A DNA stretch of 16,287 bases, taken from Campylobacteraceae bacterium. GTDB taxonomy: Bacteria; Campylobacterota; Campylobacteria; Campylobacterales; UBA6016. The position numbers were made by a program, and so were the translations under genes. The stretch spans positions 10,583 through 26,869 of the forward strand of contig JAEMQC010000078.1 in NCBI GenBank assembly GCA_022758985.1, read 5' to 3'. Under the pieces are notes generated by a model. It had not been told where the DNA came from. It worked only from the letters and a program-made list of their open reading frames with translations, and searched no databases. This document shows, piece by piece, positions 1 through 6,733 of the stretch. Position 1 is the stretch's first letter. The number at the start of each line of letters is the position of its first letter.

Positions 1-431
1 ATGTCGTCCGAATTGACTAGCGGAGTATCAATCTCCATTCTACCGACCTTTAGTTCTCCGCTGTCAAATGTATACTTGGCGAAAGCTTCGCCCAATATAG
101 TATAGTCTTTGTTGTCGTTATTGTAATAATCCGGATCTTTTCTGTTGCCTTTAAAAGGGGTATTGGATGTATATAGAGTTGCGCCTAGGCTTACATTATA
201 AAACGGAGCCGTTTCTACTCCTAATTTGCCACCAAGCAAGACGTTTGACGTAGCTTCGCCGTTAAGCTTCGAGTTTGATTGATATACAGCTCTAACTTGC
301 CCCTTTATCTCTGCAAGCTTAAACGCCTCTTCAAGCGTCTTTGCCTCTTTCTTTTGTTCCTCTTTTTTTGGCTCCTCAGCCGCAAACAAAGATGCACATA
401 ATATTAGTGAAAGTACTATTTTGCGAGACAT
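1..431 (-). CDS. OprD-family outer membrane porin, N-terminal part (runs off the window)
   Basis: Reading from the ATG at 431 down to the window edge gives 143 open codons without a stop. The first 17-18 residues are a signal peptide (MSRKIVLSLILCASLFA, then AEE). A short Lys/Glu-rich segment (about 20-40) follows, then beta-strand-like sequence with alternating polar and hydrophobic residues. The stretch near residues 42-48 (GQVRAVY) and the segment near 128-143 (KVGRMEIDTPLVNSDD) resemble the start of OprD-type porins, where a K-x-G-R ... TPL motif is common. OprD proteins form outer-membrane channels for small solutes; the substrate cannot be told from this part. An AAGGA ribosome binding site lies about 6 nt before the ATG. 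Only 45 nt separate it from the upstream small gene and no terminator is visible there, so co-transcription is possible. Family call is moderate, because the barrel is cut off. Confidence 0.75.
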   Translation of the reverse strand, partial: MSRKIVLSLILCASLFAAEEPKKEEQKKEAKTLEEAFKLAEIKGQVRAVYQSNSKLNGEATSNVLLGGKLGVETAPFYNVSLGATLYTSNTPFKGNRKDPDYYNNDNKDYTILGEAFAKYTFDSGELKVGRMEIDTPLVNSDD

Positions 432-476
432 TTTATTCCTTAGTTTATAAGTTAATTAATGTAATTATGGCCGCAT

Positions 477-602
477 TTATTTTGTATAAAAAAACTTGAT
501 TATACTAATTAGTGCAAGTGTCAATATGATTGCATAAAATATACCCAGATGTATTTTTGCGCAATTAGCTGATTTTTTCTCCGCAAAGCTAACTTTTTTC
601 AT
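477..602 (-). CDS. 41-residue single-pass membrane protein, coupled to the DUF2325 gene
   Basis: Starts at the ATG at 602 and codes for 41 residues. A longer in-frame start at 668 exists but lies deep inside the upstream gene. The start at 602 is preferred because GAAAGG lies 8 nt before it and because its ATG overlaps the stop of the DUF2325 gene (ATGA), the usual layout of coupled translation. Residues 1-17 are polar and basic with one Cys (MKKVSFAEKKSANCAKI). Residues about 18-36 form one hydrophobic helix (GIFYAIILTLALISIIKFF), ending in YTK. No known family is recognised. It is probably an inner-membrane anchor or partner for the preceding protein; that is inference from coupling alone. 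Confidence 0.6.
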   Translation of the reverse strand: MKKVSFAEKKSANCAKIHLGIFYAIILTLALISIIKFFYTK

Positions 603-931
603 TTTTTGCACCTTTCGTTCTTGCAGTTGCAAGCCTCTCCAAACTCCGGTTTTCCAAAAGCCTTGCAATACTCTTCGTATACGCAGCTTACGCTTCGTTT
701 GGCATATATAGTCTTGAGATTTCTTTTTGTCGCCTCTTTTTTGAAATGGTTCATTGCATTGTGGTTAAGATAGCTTGTCAAAAATACCACGCATTCCGTT
801 TTTTCCGGTATTTTTTTCCTCGTTATATCCTTTCCTCTTGCGTCCCAGTGCTCTATATCTTTTGCACCTAGACTAAAAAGGGTTCCCTTGATGTGGTCAA
901 CGTAGTCGCCGCCTATCACAAGTACCGACAT
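599..931 (-). CDS. DUF2325 domain protein with Cys-rich C-terminal tail
   Basis: A 110-residue protein. It opens with a Rossmann-like beta strand and Gly turn (MSVLVIGGDY), then predicted helix and the segment ECVVFLTSYLNHNAMNHF (46-63), and RNLKTIYAKRSVSC (70-83). This order is typical of the DUF2325 family, whose function is not known to me. The tail holds five cysteines, C83, C89, C101, C103 and C108, the last three packed in CNCKNERC, which suggests metal or Fe-S/Zn binding (inference). The ribosome binding site AGGAAG precedes the ATG. It is the first gene of a pair with the small membrane protein and lies behind a -35/-10 promoter overlapped by a Fur-box-like palindrome, so iron control is possible. 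A soluble cytoplasmic protein is expected. Confidence 0.8.
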   Translation of the reverse strand: MSVLVIGGDYVDHIKGTLFSLGAKDIEHWDARGKDITRKKIPEKTECVVFLTSYLNHNAMNHFKKEATKRNLKTIYAKRSVSCVYEEYCKAFGKPEFGEACNCKNERCKK

Positions 932-947
932 CTTTGCTTCCTATTTG

Positions 948-962
948 TGAAAATGAGTATCA
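948..962 (-). promoter_or_regulatory. Fur-box-like 7-1-7 palindrome
   Basis: The minus strand reads TGATACTCATTTTCA, matching the 7-1-7 Fur consensus TGATAAT-N-ATTATCA at 12 of 14 positions. It sits just downstream of the -10 box and covers the expected transcription start, the position from which an iron-loaded Fur dimer would block RNA polymerase. This was read by eye; AT-rich DNA gives chance matches, so binding is inference. Confidence 0.45.
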
Positions 963-963
963 A

Positions 964-992
964 ATATTATCTATTTTTTTTACCGTTGTCAA
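964..992 (-). promoter_or_regulatory. Sigma-70 promoter of the DUF2325 gene
   Basis: On the minus strand, TTGACA (992-987) and TAATAT (969-964) are separated by exactly 17 nt, with an A-rich spacer. A transcript start near 957 is expected, giving a leader of about 25 nt. A perfect -35 is uncommon in Campylobacter, where the -35 is usually not conserved. A second TATAAT (1026-1021) further upstream could be an alternative -10. Confidence 0.7.
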
Positions 993-1070
993 GAGTTTTG
1001 ATTTTTATTTTCAAAAAGAAATTATAAGAAACCTCTCTAATGCCGTATTTATAGGTCGCATTGAAATAGT

Positions 1071-2090
1071 TTATTTTTGGAGGATGTAGTCTACTATCTG
1101 CTTTGCAGCGTTTGGATGGAGTATGTCGCCAAGAGCCAGAGATGTTTTTTCGAGTAGTTTTGGGTCTTCTATTATCTTTAAAATATCCTCTTTTGCTACT
1201 TCATTTTGGTTTTTGTAGTATGCTGCGCCTCTATCCGCTAAATACTTTGCGTTAAACTCCTGGTGGTTTCCTGCAGCATATGGGTATGGTATAAAAAAAG
1301 CCGGAAGTCTATGCGCCGCAAGCTCAAAAAGGGTCCCAGCGCCGCTTCTAGCGACGGCAAAATCCGCTTTTTCCATTTTCTCTTGCAGCTTGTCGCTAAA
1401 ACCGAAAAGATCCGCCTCTATACCTAGTTCTCTATATTTTTGTTCCATCTCTTGTAGGTTTTTTTGGCCGCACTGATGAATTATGTTTATATTTTTGCTT
1501 TTTAGTATAGGCGCAAGCTCTAGAGCTAGCTCGTTAATTTTTGCTGCGCCTTGGGAGCCGCCTAGAAATATTATACTCTTTAGCTCGCTTCTATTCCTTG
1601 CCAGTTCGAAGCATTTTTGAGAGACCGGGTAGTCTCTTACTGGTGAACTGTCCAAAAAAGAACTAAACACTATTTTTGCAAAGGGGGATGAGATTTTGTT
1701 TAATGCTCCTTGTACTGCGTTTTGCTCGTGTATATATAGTTTTGTGCCGCATATTATCGCCGCTAGTACTAGTGGTGCGGCGCTATATCCGCCGACGCTA
1801 AAAACGGCATCTATCTTTTTTGTTTTGATAAGATTGATACATACAAAAATATTTTTGATGACGCCGAGCAGGGTAAATAGCTTTGAAAAAGCCCGTTTAT
1901 TGACTACCCCCTTGGAGTCTAAGAATATTTTTTCGGCAAATCCTTCATCCTTTTCGAACCAGGCCTTGTCTTGTCCCTGGGTGGAGCCGACAAACAAAGG
2001 CTTGATGCCTCTGCTGTTTAGCTCTTCTTTTATGGCTTTGGCAATCGCAAGATGTCCGCCCGTTCCCCCGCCTGTTATAGCTATGTTCAT
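1071..2090 (-). CDS. murG: MurG, lipid II-forming N-acetylglucosaminyltransferase
   Basis: MurG adds GlcNAc from UDP-GlcNAc to lipid I on the inner face of the cytoplasmic membrane, giving lipid II, the peptidoglycan precursor. The 339 residues show the family motifs in order: the glycine loop GGGTGGH (7-13), the acceptor-side segment SVGGYSAAP (98-106) and HEQNAV (121-126), FLGGSQGA (175-182) at the start of the C-terminal domain, the UDP-GlcNAc-binding segment RSGAGTLFELAA (248-259), and PYPYAAGNHQEFNA (268-281). It lacks a signal peptide, as expected for a peripheral membrane enzyme. The ATG overlaps the ftsW stop by 4 nt (ATGA), so the two are translationally coupled and supply and use lipid II from one operon. 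Length is slightly under that of E. coli MurG, normal for this group. Confidence 0.97.
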   Translation of the reverse strand: MNIAITGGGTGGHLAIAKAIKEELNSRGIKPLFVGSTQGQDKAWFEKDEGFAEKIFLDSKGVVNKRAFSKLFTLLGVIKNIFVCINLIKTKKIDAVFSVGGYSAAPLVLAAIICGTKLYIHEQNAVQGALNKISSPFAKIVFSSFLDSSPVRDYPVSQKCFELARNRSELKSIIFLGGSQGAAKINELALELAPILKSKNINIIHQCGQKNLQEMEQKYRELGIEADLFGFSDKLQEKMEKADFAVARSGAGTLFELAAHRLPAFFIPYPYAAGNHQEFNAKYLADRGAAYYKNQNEVAKEDILKIIEDPKLLEKTSLALGDILHPNAAKQIVDYILQK

Positions 2091-3253
2091 AGTTTTGCCT
2101 TCTTGCTAATCATAAGTACCATGCCTATCGCAATAGATAATGATAGCAGCGAGCTTCCGCCATAACTAATAAAAGGCACGGTAATACCCTTTATAGGCAT
2201 AACACCGCTTATTCCAAGAGAGTTCATCAAAAATTGGAAGCTTATCATGGTGCTGATACCGATACAAAATAGGTAAAAAACAGGATTTTCGCTTCTGTTT
2301 GCTATCTTGAAAATCCTATGAACTATAGCTATTGTAAGAGATGCAATAACGAGAGCCCCTAAAAAACCGGACTCCTCTATAATGCCTGCCAGAACGAAGT
2401 CGGTATGTATGTCGCTCACATATCCTAGCTTGAATACGCCGTTGCCAAGCCCCTGTCCGAATATGCCGCCGTTGTGTATAGCGTTGAGTGATTGGGTGGC
2501 CTGATAAGCCTCTTCGACGACATTTTTCTCGACTCTTAGATAGTCTGCCAAAAAAGGCGGCATGGCTGAGAGAATAGTGTCTTGCATTCCTGCCCACCAC
2601 TGAAGAACCTTGTTTAGTCTATAGCTTGAATAGACAATAAATATAATGGCGCCTACCGCAGCAGCAACCATGAGGCTAAGAAAGAGCCTAAAGCTGCTTC
2701 CCGCAAAAAGCAACATTACGGCGAGCGTGGCGCAGATAACTATTGCTTGTCCGAGGTCGTTTTGCATGACGACGATAAGAAAGCAAGAGACGGCAAGTAC
2801 GGCAACGTAGGGCAAAAATATCTTTATTTCGTCCATTAGTGTGTGGTGTTCGTTTTTGTAGTAAAACTTCCTACTAAAACTCCATGCTAAAAAGTAGATA
2901 AAACCTATTTTAAAAAACTCTACCGGAGATAGGTTTATGATTCCTAGATTTATCCATCTTTTGGCGCCGTTGATAGTCGGAACTATCGATGACGGTAGCA
3001 GAGGCATTGCTGCCATAAGTATCAAAAAAATGACAAATAGATACATTCCTATTTTTTTGATAGCCGTATCAGGATTCATTTTTGAGAGAGCGCCCATAAT
3101 TAATATGCCGATAACTGCCGCAAAAAACTGTTTTAGTAAAAATGATATTCGAATAGGGTCTTGTATGGATAGGTATACGGATAGCGAGTAAGAGAATATT
3201 ACCCCTATTATTATTGCCGCTACGGTAATGGTGAAAAGCTTTTTATCTGCCAT
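2087..3253 (-). CDS. ftsW: FtsW, SEDS-family septal peptidoglycan glycosyltransferase
   Basis: An integral membrane protein of 388 residues, very hydrophobic, consistent with about ten transmembrane helices. Residues near 95-104 carry NGAKRWINLG, the conserved SEDS segment before SPVEF. The segment YVSDIHTDF (278-286) holds the Asp that is catalytic in FtsW/RodA proteins. Near the C-terminus, the stretch around 344-374 (NSLGISGVMPIKG then PFISYGGSS) fits the FtsW/RodA signature. SEDS proteins polymerise lipid II; position beside murG points to FtsW rather than RodA, though the sequence alone does not prove it. The start is taken as ATG at 3253; a TTG directly before it (3256) is also in frame. 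No clear Shine-Dalgarno is seen for either. Confidence 0.9.
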   Translation of the reverse strand: MADKKLFTITVAAIIIGVIFSYSLSVYLSIQDPIRISFLLKQFFAAVIGILIMGALSKMNPDTAIKKIGMYLFVIFLILMAAMPLLPSSIVPTINGAKRWINLGIINLSPVEFFKIGFIYFLAWSFSRKFYYKNEHHTLMDEIKIFLPYVAVLAVSCFLIVVMQNDLGQAIVICATLAVMLLFAGSSFRLFLSLMVAAAVGAIIFIVYSSYRLNKVLQWWAGMQDTILSAMPPFLADYLRVEKNVVEEAYQATQSLNAIHNGGIFGQGLGNGVFKLGYVSDIHTDFVLAGIIEESGFLGALVIASLTIAIVHRIFKIANRSENPVFYLFCIGISTMISFQFLMNSLGISGVMPIKGITVPFISYGGSSLLSLSIAIGMVLMISKKAKL

Positions 3254-3279
3254 CAAGAAATCGACTTTTTTAGTACCAT
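3253..3279 (-). other. Possible 8-codon leader ORF overlapping the ftsW start
   Basis: ATG at 3279 opens an eight-codon frame (MVLKKSIS) whose TGA shares bases with the ftsW ATG (TGATG). FtsW lacks a clear ribosome binding site, so re-initiation after this leader could supply ribosomes. The mini-ORF is short and could be chance. Confidence 0.25.
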
Positions 3280-3294
3280 TTTAACCAACACCCA

Positions 3295-3300
3295 CTTATA
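3295..3300 (-). promoter_or_regulatory. ftsW: Candidate -10 box for ftsW-murG
   Basis: The minus strand reads TTTTATAAGTG with TATAAG at 3300-3295, in AT-rich DNA and about 42 nt ahead of the ftsW ATG. No -35 is seen, as is usual in Campylobacter. It is the best candidate in the 122-nt divergent region shared with flgB. Confidence 0.4.
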
Positions 3301-3326
3301 AAATTAAGCCCCAAAACTATTAAAAC

Positions 3327-3343
3327 TGGAATAATCTTTGCTT
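3327..3343 (+). promoter_or_regulatory. flgB: Sigma-54 (RpoN) promoter of the flgB operon
   Basis: The sequence TGGAATAATCTTTGCTT has GG at 3328-3329 and GC at 3340-3341, exactly 12 nt apart, the -24/-12 spacing required by sigma-54. TGGAA and TTTGCTT match the form known in Campylobacter flagellar genes. A start near 3353 leaves a leader of about 22 nt. In Campylobacter such promoters depend on the FlgSR two-component system (family knowledge). Confidence 0.9.
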
Positions 3344-3375
3344 CAATTAACAAAATTCTAAAAGGTTTCAAAAAG

Positions 3376-3816
3376 ATGTTCAAAGCTCCTTTTTCGGTCA
3401 GTCAGGCTGGCGAGTTTGTCCAATCGGCGCTAAATGCGAGAGCCGTCAGACAAGATATGATCTCTGGCAATATAGCAAATGTCGATACGCCATACTATAG
3501 ACCAAGAGATATAGCTTTTGAGGATATTTTGAAAAAAGAGGCCAACAAGATGTTCGGGCAAAAAGAGCCGGTGCTTGAGATGGCAAAAACGGCTCCAATG
3601 CACATGGATCCAATTGACTCTAGCGGTAGAGTGCAGCCGACCATGTTTTATAGGGATGGTCACATGGCTAGAAACGACGGAAACAGCGTAGATTTAGACG
3701 TAGAGATGAGCGAAATGAATAAAAACTCGACTATGTACAGCGCGCTTGTTAATGCATATAAGAAAAACTCTGCGATATTTAGCTCCGTGCTAGATGCTAG
3801 CAGAAGTTTGCAATAA
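3376..3816 (+). CDS. flgB: FlgB, flagellar proximal rod protein
   Basis: A 146-residue rod protein exported by the flagellar type III system and placed at the base of the rod in the periplasm. The N-terminal segment (AVRQDMISGNIANVDTPYYRPRD, about 23-45) carries the ANVDTP signature shared by rod and hook proteins. The C-terminal half has V-D-L-D-V-E-M and a coiled-coil-prone end (MNKNSTMYSALVNAYKKN), which packs against the N-terminal helix in this family. No cleavable signal peptide is present, as expected. AAAGG lies upstream of the ATG. It is the first gene after a sigma-54 promoter, and flgC follows after 10 nt. Confidence 0.97.
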   Translation: MFKAPFSVSQAGEFVQSALNARAVRQDMISGNIANVDTPYYRPRDIAFEDILKKEANKMFGQKEPVLEMAKTAPMHMDPIDSSGRVQPTMFYRDGHMARNDGNSVDLDVEMSEMNKNSTMYSALVNAYKKNSAIFSSVLDASRSLQ

Positions 3817-3826
3817 GGATTAGGAT

Positions 3827-4324
3827 ATGTCTTTTTTAAGCTCTTTTGATATTAGCGGCTACGGCCTCTCGGCACAGAGATTTAGGCTAAACCTGATCAG
3901 CTCCAATATAGCAAACGCAAACACGACTAGAACCGATGAAGGCGGCCCCTATAGAAAGCAAAGTGCAGTTTTTAAAGCGGTAAATTTCGATAAATACTAC
4001 AACGACGAGCTAGAAAAAAATTCAAAATTTCATAAGTATGAAAATCCTCTAGATGAGAAGATAGGGTTAAACGATACTTCTAAGCCGCCTATTATGAGCG
4101 TAGTTGTTGACAAAGTAGTAAGGGATGACAGTAAACCTGTGCTAAAATATGAGCCAAATCACCCGGACGCAAACGAACAGGGGTATGTGGCATACCCAAA
4201 TATTAATCCTGTCGTCGAAATGTCCGATCTTATAGAAGCGACAAGGGCTTATCAGGCAAACGTAGCGGCTTTCCAAAGCGTTAAGACAATGGCTACAAGC
4301 GCCATAGAGATTTTAAGAGGCTAG
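3827..4324 (+). CDS. flgC: FlgC, flagellar proximal rod protein
   Basis: A 165-residue rod protein stacked next to FlgB. Residues about 18-37 (AQRFRLNLISSNIANANTTR) give the rod/hook N-terminal signature, and GGPYRKQ (39-45) is typical of FlgC. The C-terminal segment (PVVEMSDLIEATRAYQANV and onward) is the conserved FlgC/FlgG-type coiled-coil end. RBS AGGAT sits just before the ATG. The gene lies 10 nt after flgB and 15 nt before fliE, so it is certainly in the same transcript. Confidence 0.97.
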   Translation: MSFLSSFDISGYGLSAQRFRLNLISSNIANANTTRTDEGGPYRKQSAVFKAVNFDKYYNDELEKNSKFHKYENPLDEKIGLNDTSKPPIMSVVVDKVVRDDSKPVLKYEPNHPDANEQGYVAYPNINPVVEMSDLIEATRAYQANVAAFQSVKTMATSAIEILRG

Positions 4325-4339
4325 GCTTAGGAGTTTAAA

Positions 4340-4645
4340 ATGGCGGATTTACTTAAAAAAGTCGGTAATATTATTGAGCCGACGATTGGCGCAAAAACTA
4401 CACAGAAAGTAGAAGACTCGAGCGGTCTGTCGTTTTCAGAAGCCCTTAAAAAAGCGCTAGATTCTACCAATGAAGAGCAAATAAACTCTGAAAAAGCGAT
4501 GACCGATTTAGCGACTGGGGATGTAAAGGATCTTCATCAGGCCGCTATAGCTATTAATAAAGCCGAGCTTTCAATGAAGATGATGCTTGAAGTAAGAAAC
4601 AAGGCAATTTCTGCATACAAAGAGATTTCTAGAACCCAAATGTAA
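4340..4645 (+). CDS. fliE: FliE, flagellar hook-basal body complex protein
   Basis: FliE links the MS ring to the proximal rod and is needed early in flagellar export. The product has 101 residues, close to the family size. The middle (SFSEALKKALDSTNEEQINSEKA, about 32-54) and the C-terminal part with DLHQAAIAINKAELSMKMML (about 65-84) followed by RNKAISAYKEISR match FliE, including the conserved V-RNK-ISAYKEI ending. RBS TAGGAG precedes the ATG. The stop codon lies in the loop of a strong hairpin that separates it from ftsI. Confidence 0.95.
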   Translation: MADLLKKVGNIIEPTIGAKTTQKVEDSSGLSFSEALKKALDSTNEEQINSEKAMTDLATGDVKDLHQAAIAINKAELSMKMMLEVRNKAISAYKEISRTQM

Positions 4646-4654
4646 TTTTGGGTT
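4633..4654 (+). terminator. Hairpin between fliE and ftsI (attenuator or processing site)
   Basis: AACCCAAA (4633-4640) pairs perfectly with TTTGGGTT (4647-4654) across a 6-nt loop that contains the fliE stop codon. Only TTG follows, not a run of T, so this is not a full intrinsic terminator. It ends 12 nt before the ftsI GTG. It may lower ftsI expression from the flagellar transcript, or stabilise the upstream message after cleavage; both are inference. Confidence 0.5.
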
Positions 4655-4666
4655 TGTAGGTCGCTC

Positions 4667-6403
4667 GTGAATTCAAAAGCAAGTAAAATTCTCGGCCTTT
4701 TCGTTATTTTTTTCCTTGGTTTTTTAATATTCCTAGCCAGGGTATTTGATATCGCTACATCCGATAGATTTCAAACAAACGCCATCAAAAAAGAGATAGA
4801 TAGTCCGCTTCGAGGCGAAATAGTCTCTGCTGACGGATTTAAAGCTGCAATAAGCCAGAAAACATACTCCGTTGCCGTCAATCCGGAAAATATAAAGCCA
4901 GAACAGTTTGAGCTATTTGTCAAACTGTTTTGCATATATTCGGATATGCCTGAAAAAGAGCTTAGAGCTATGCTTGTCGGAGATAAAAGAGTCATTTTGC
5001 TCGATAGCATAGATGGTAGGGCGGCTAGAAACTTTAGACAGCTTTCCGCAAGCCTTGACAAGATGAAGATATTTACGCCAAAAAAAGTTGGTAGTAAATA
5101 TTTCAGGTACGGTCTTGAGGTGTTTGAGAACGAATTTTTAAGAAACTACTCTTATGGCGAACTGCTTCAGCCTGTTCTCGGATATGTGAAGCTGGAAGAT
5201 ATGCAGGGTCTAACCGGACTTGAGCACTACTACGACAAATATCTATCTCCCGAGCGCGCTGGCTATATGCAAGGCTTTAAGGACGTAGGCGGAAATCTAA
5301 TTCTAAACAGAAAGCTTGACAGAAGCCTTAGAAGTGACGGATTTAACGTAAAGCTAAATATTAATTTCAAACTTCAAAAGCAGCTTGAGCAGATATTGGA
5401 TAGATACCAAAAAGAACTCGGAACAGAAGAGATTTTGGCATCCGTAATGGAGAGCTCTACCGGAAAAGTGCTTGCGCTTGCCTCCTCAAATAGATATATA
5501 CCTTATAATCTTACAAAAGATAGCGTGGGGGCAATGAAGGTTGATGCGGTGCAATATGTGTATGAGCCCGGCTCCACTATAAAACCGATTGTTTTTTCAA
5601 TATTGCTTGAAAAAGGGAAGCTAAATCAGTTTGAAATTATAAATGGGCATAACGGTCAAATGAGAGTCGCAAACAAGGTGATAACGGACGAACACAAGGC
5701 CGCTTCCATGACCGCAGAGGATGGAATCGTATTTTCAAGCAATATCGTAATGGCCCAAATAGCTCAAAGACTAGAAGCTAGCGAATATATAGAAGGGCTT
5801 AAAAACTTCGGTTTTGGTAAAAAAAGCAATATAGATATTTCATACGAGCTAAAAGGCGACCTTCCGGCTAAAAGCGCTCTTTCTACAGAGATATATAAGG
5901 CTACCGTCTCTTATGGCTATGGTATGAGGGCAAATTTTGCACAGATAATGGCGGCATACAATGTATTTAATAATGAGGGTGTTTATGTAACTCCTAAAAT
6001 TGCAGATAAAATATATACAGATGGATTTGAGCAGAAGATAGCCCCGGATGAGGTGAGGCAGGTAATAACTCAGGCTACGGCCGCAAAAATGAAAGCTATC
6101 TTAAAAAAAGTCGTCGAAAAAGGAACTGGTGTTGCCGCTAGAATAGACGGAATAGAGGTAGGCGGCAAAACTGGAACGGCACATATTGCAAAAAACGGCG
6201 TATACGCTAGAAATTTCAATAGTTCATTTTTCGGGTTTGCAAACGACGGACACTCCAAATACACGATAGGCGTTTTGGCGATAGATCCTAAAAAAGCACA
6301 TTTTGCTTCAATGACGGCCGTACCAGTATTTAGAGATATAGTTTTAAAAATGGGTAGCGACGGGTTTTTAAAAACGCCGACCGCTCAAAACTCACTTCCT
6401 TAA
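4667..6403 (+). CDS. ftsI: FtsI-type penicillin-binding protein (class B transpeptidase, PBP3/PbpB)
   Basis: A 578-residue class B penicillin-binding protein that crosslinks peptidoglycan in the periplasm, anchored by one N-terminal helix (about 8-26). A non-catalytic domain spans about 45-230, beginning with SPLRGEIVSADG, typical of the family's R-G-x-I-x-x-R/A-x-G motif. The transpeptidase domain has all active-site motifs: STIK (S303 nucleophile, K306), SSN (357-359) and KTGT (501-504). Placement after fliE matches the C. jejuni arrangement, where this gene is called pbpB. The start is GTG at 4667 with only a weak TAGG upstream, and it follows the fliE hairpin, so translation may be modest or coupled. 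No promoter of its own was seen. The last 12 nt overlap the convergent gene ending at 6392. Confidence 0.93.
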   Translation: MNSKASKILGLFVIFFLGFLIFLARVFDIATSDRFQTNAIKKEIDSPLRGEIVSADGFKAAISQKTYSVAVNPENIKPEQFELFVKLFCIYSDMPEKELRAMLVGDKRVILLDSIDGRAARNFRQLSASLDKMKIFTPKKVGSKYFRYGLEVFENEFLRNYSYGELLQPVLGYVKLEDMQGLTGLEHYYDKYLSPERAGYMQGFKDVGGNLILNRKLDRSLRSDGFNVKLNINFKLQKQLEQILDRYQKELGTEEILASVMESSTGKVLALASSNRYIPYNLTKDSVGAMKVDAVQYVYEPGSTIKPIVFSILLEKGKLNQFEIINGHNGQMRVANKVITDEHKAASMTAEDGIVFSSNIVMAQIAQRLEASEYIEGLKNFGFGKKSNIDISYELKGDLPAKSALSTEIYKATVSYGYGMRANFAQIMAAYNVFNNEGVYVTPKIADKIYTDGFEQKIAPDEVRQVITQATAAKMKAILKKVVEKGTGVAARIDGIEVGGKTGTAHIAKNGVYARNFNSSFFGFANDGHSKYTIGVLAIDPKKAHFASMTAVPVFRDIVLKMGSDGFLKTPTAQNSLP

Positions 6404-6733
6404 AAAATCCCTCATTGAGCCGACAAGGCTATCGAATACCTGTGCATTATCTGCTTTTTCAATGGCCTCTGCGGCCTCATTTCTAGGCGGATTTTGCATC
6501 ATTTTATAGACAAGCGCCATAAAAACTGCAAAGAGCGCTATTACCCAAATCGCAGTAGAGAGTTTAAATTTTCTGTGTTCGGCGCGGACGCTTTGGCGTA
6601 TCTCCTCTTTTTTCTCTTTTGAGTAGTGTTCGTCAAGCGCCTTCTCTATGTATTTGCCAGACAATAAGAAATTTGCGAACCAACCGCTAAACAGTCCGAG
6701 TCCGAAAGCAAGCAGAATATATAGTTCACACAT
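6392..6733 (-). CDS. Two-pass membrane protein of unknown function
   Basis: 113 residues, family not recognised. A first hydrophobic helix covers about 4-26 (YILLAFGLGLFSGWFANFLL), then a charged stretch rich in Lys/Glu (about 27-57), a second helix (about 59-78, STAIWVIALFAVFMALVYKM) and a soluble tail ending MRDFLRK. The charged loop could lie in the cytoplasm as a helical hairpin. The ATG overlaps the end of the exonuclease gene by 8 nt, so the two are probably coupled. Its end overlaps the ftsI end by 12 nt in the opposite direction, with no terminator between them. Confidence 0.75.
   Translation of the reverse strand: MCELYILLAFGLGLFSGWFANFLLSGKYIEKALDEHYSKEKKEEIRQSVRAEHRKFKLSTAIWVIALFAVFMALVYKMMQNPPRNEAAEAIEKADNAQVFDSLVGSMRDFLRK

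Larger units (their letters stand above)
932..1070. other. Intergenic region between the DUF2325 gene and murG
   Basis: 139 nt without a gene. It holds the promoter and Fur-like box described separately and an extra TATAAT at 1026-1021 (minus strand). No convincing intrinsic terminator follows murG, so some read-through from the ftsW-murG operon into the DUF2325 pair is possible. Confidence 0.5.

Noticed and set aside
464..469. CATAAT as a -10 box for the porin gene
   Set aside because: The gap is short and AT-rich, with no -35 or T-run; co-transcription with the upstream pair is equally likely.
603..668. 22-residue N-terminal extension of the small membrane protein
   Set aside because: It lies inside the DUF2325 gene with no SD, while ATG 602 has a good SD and the ATGA overlap.
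1696..2109. Long plus-strand frame opposite murG
   Set aside because: It lies fully antisense to the conserved MurG motifs, has no ribosome binding site and no family resemblance.
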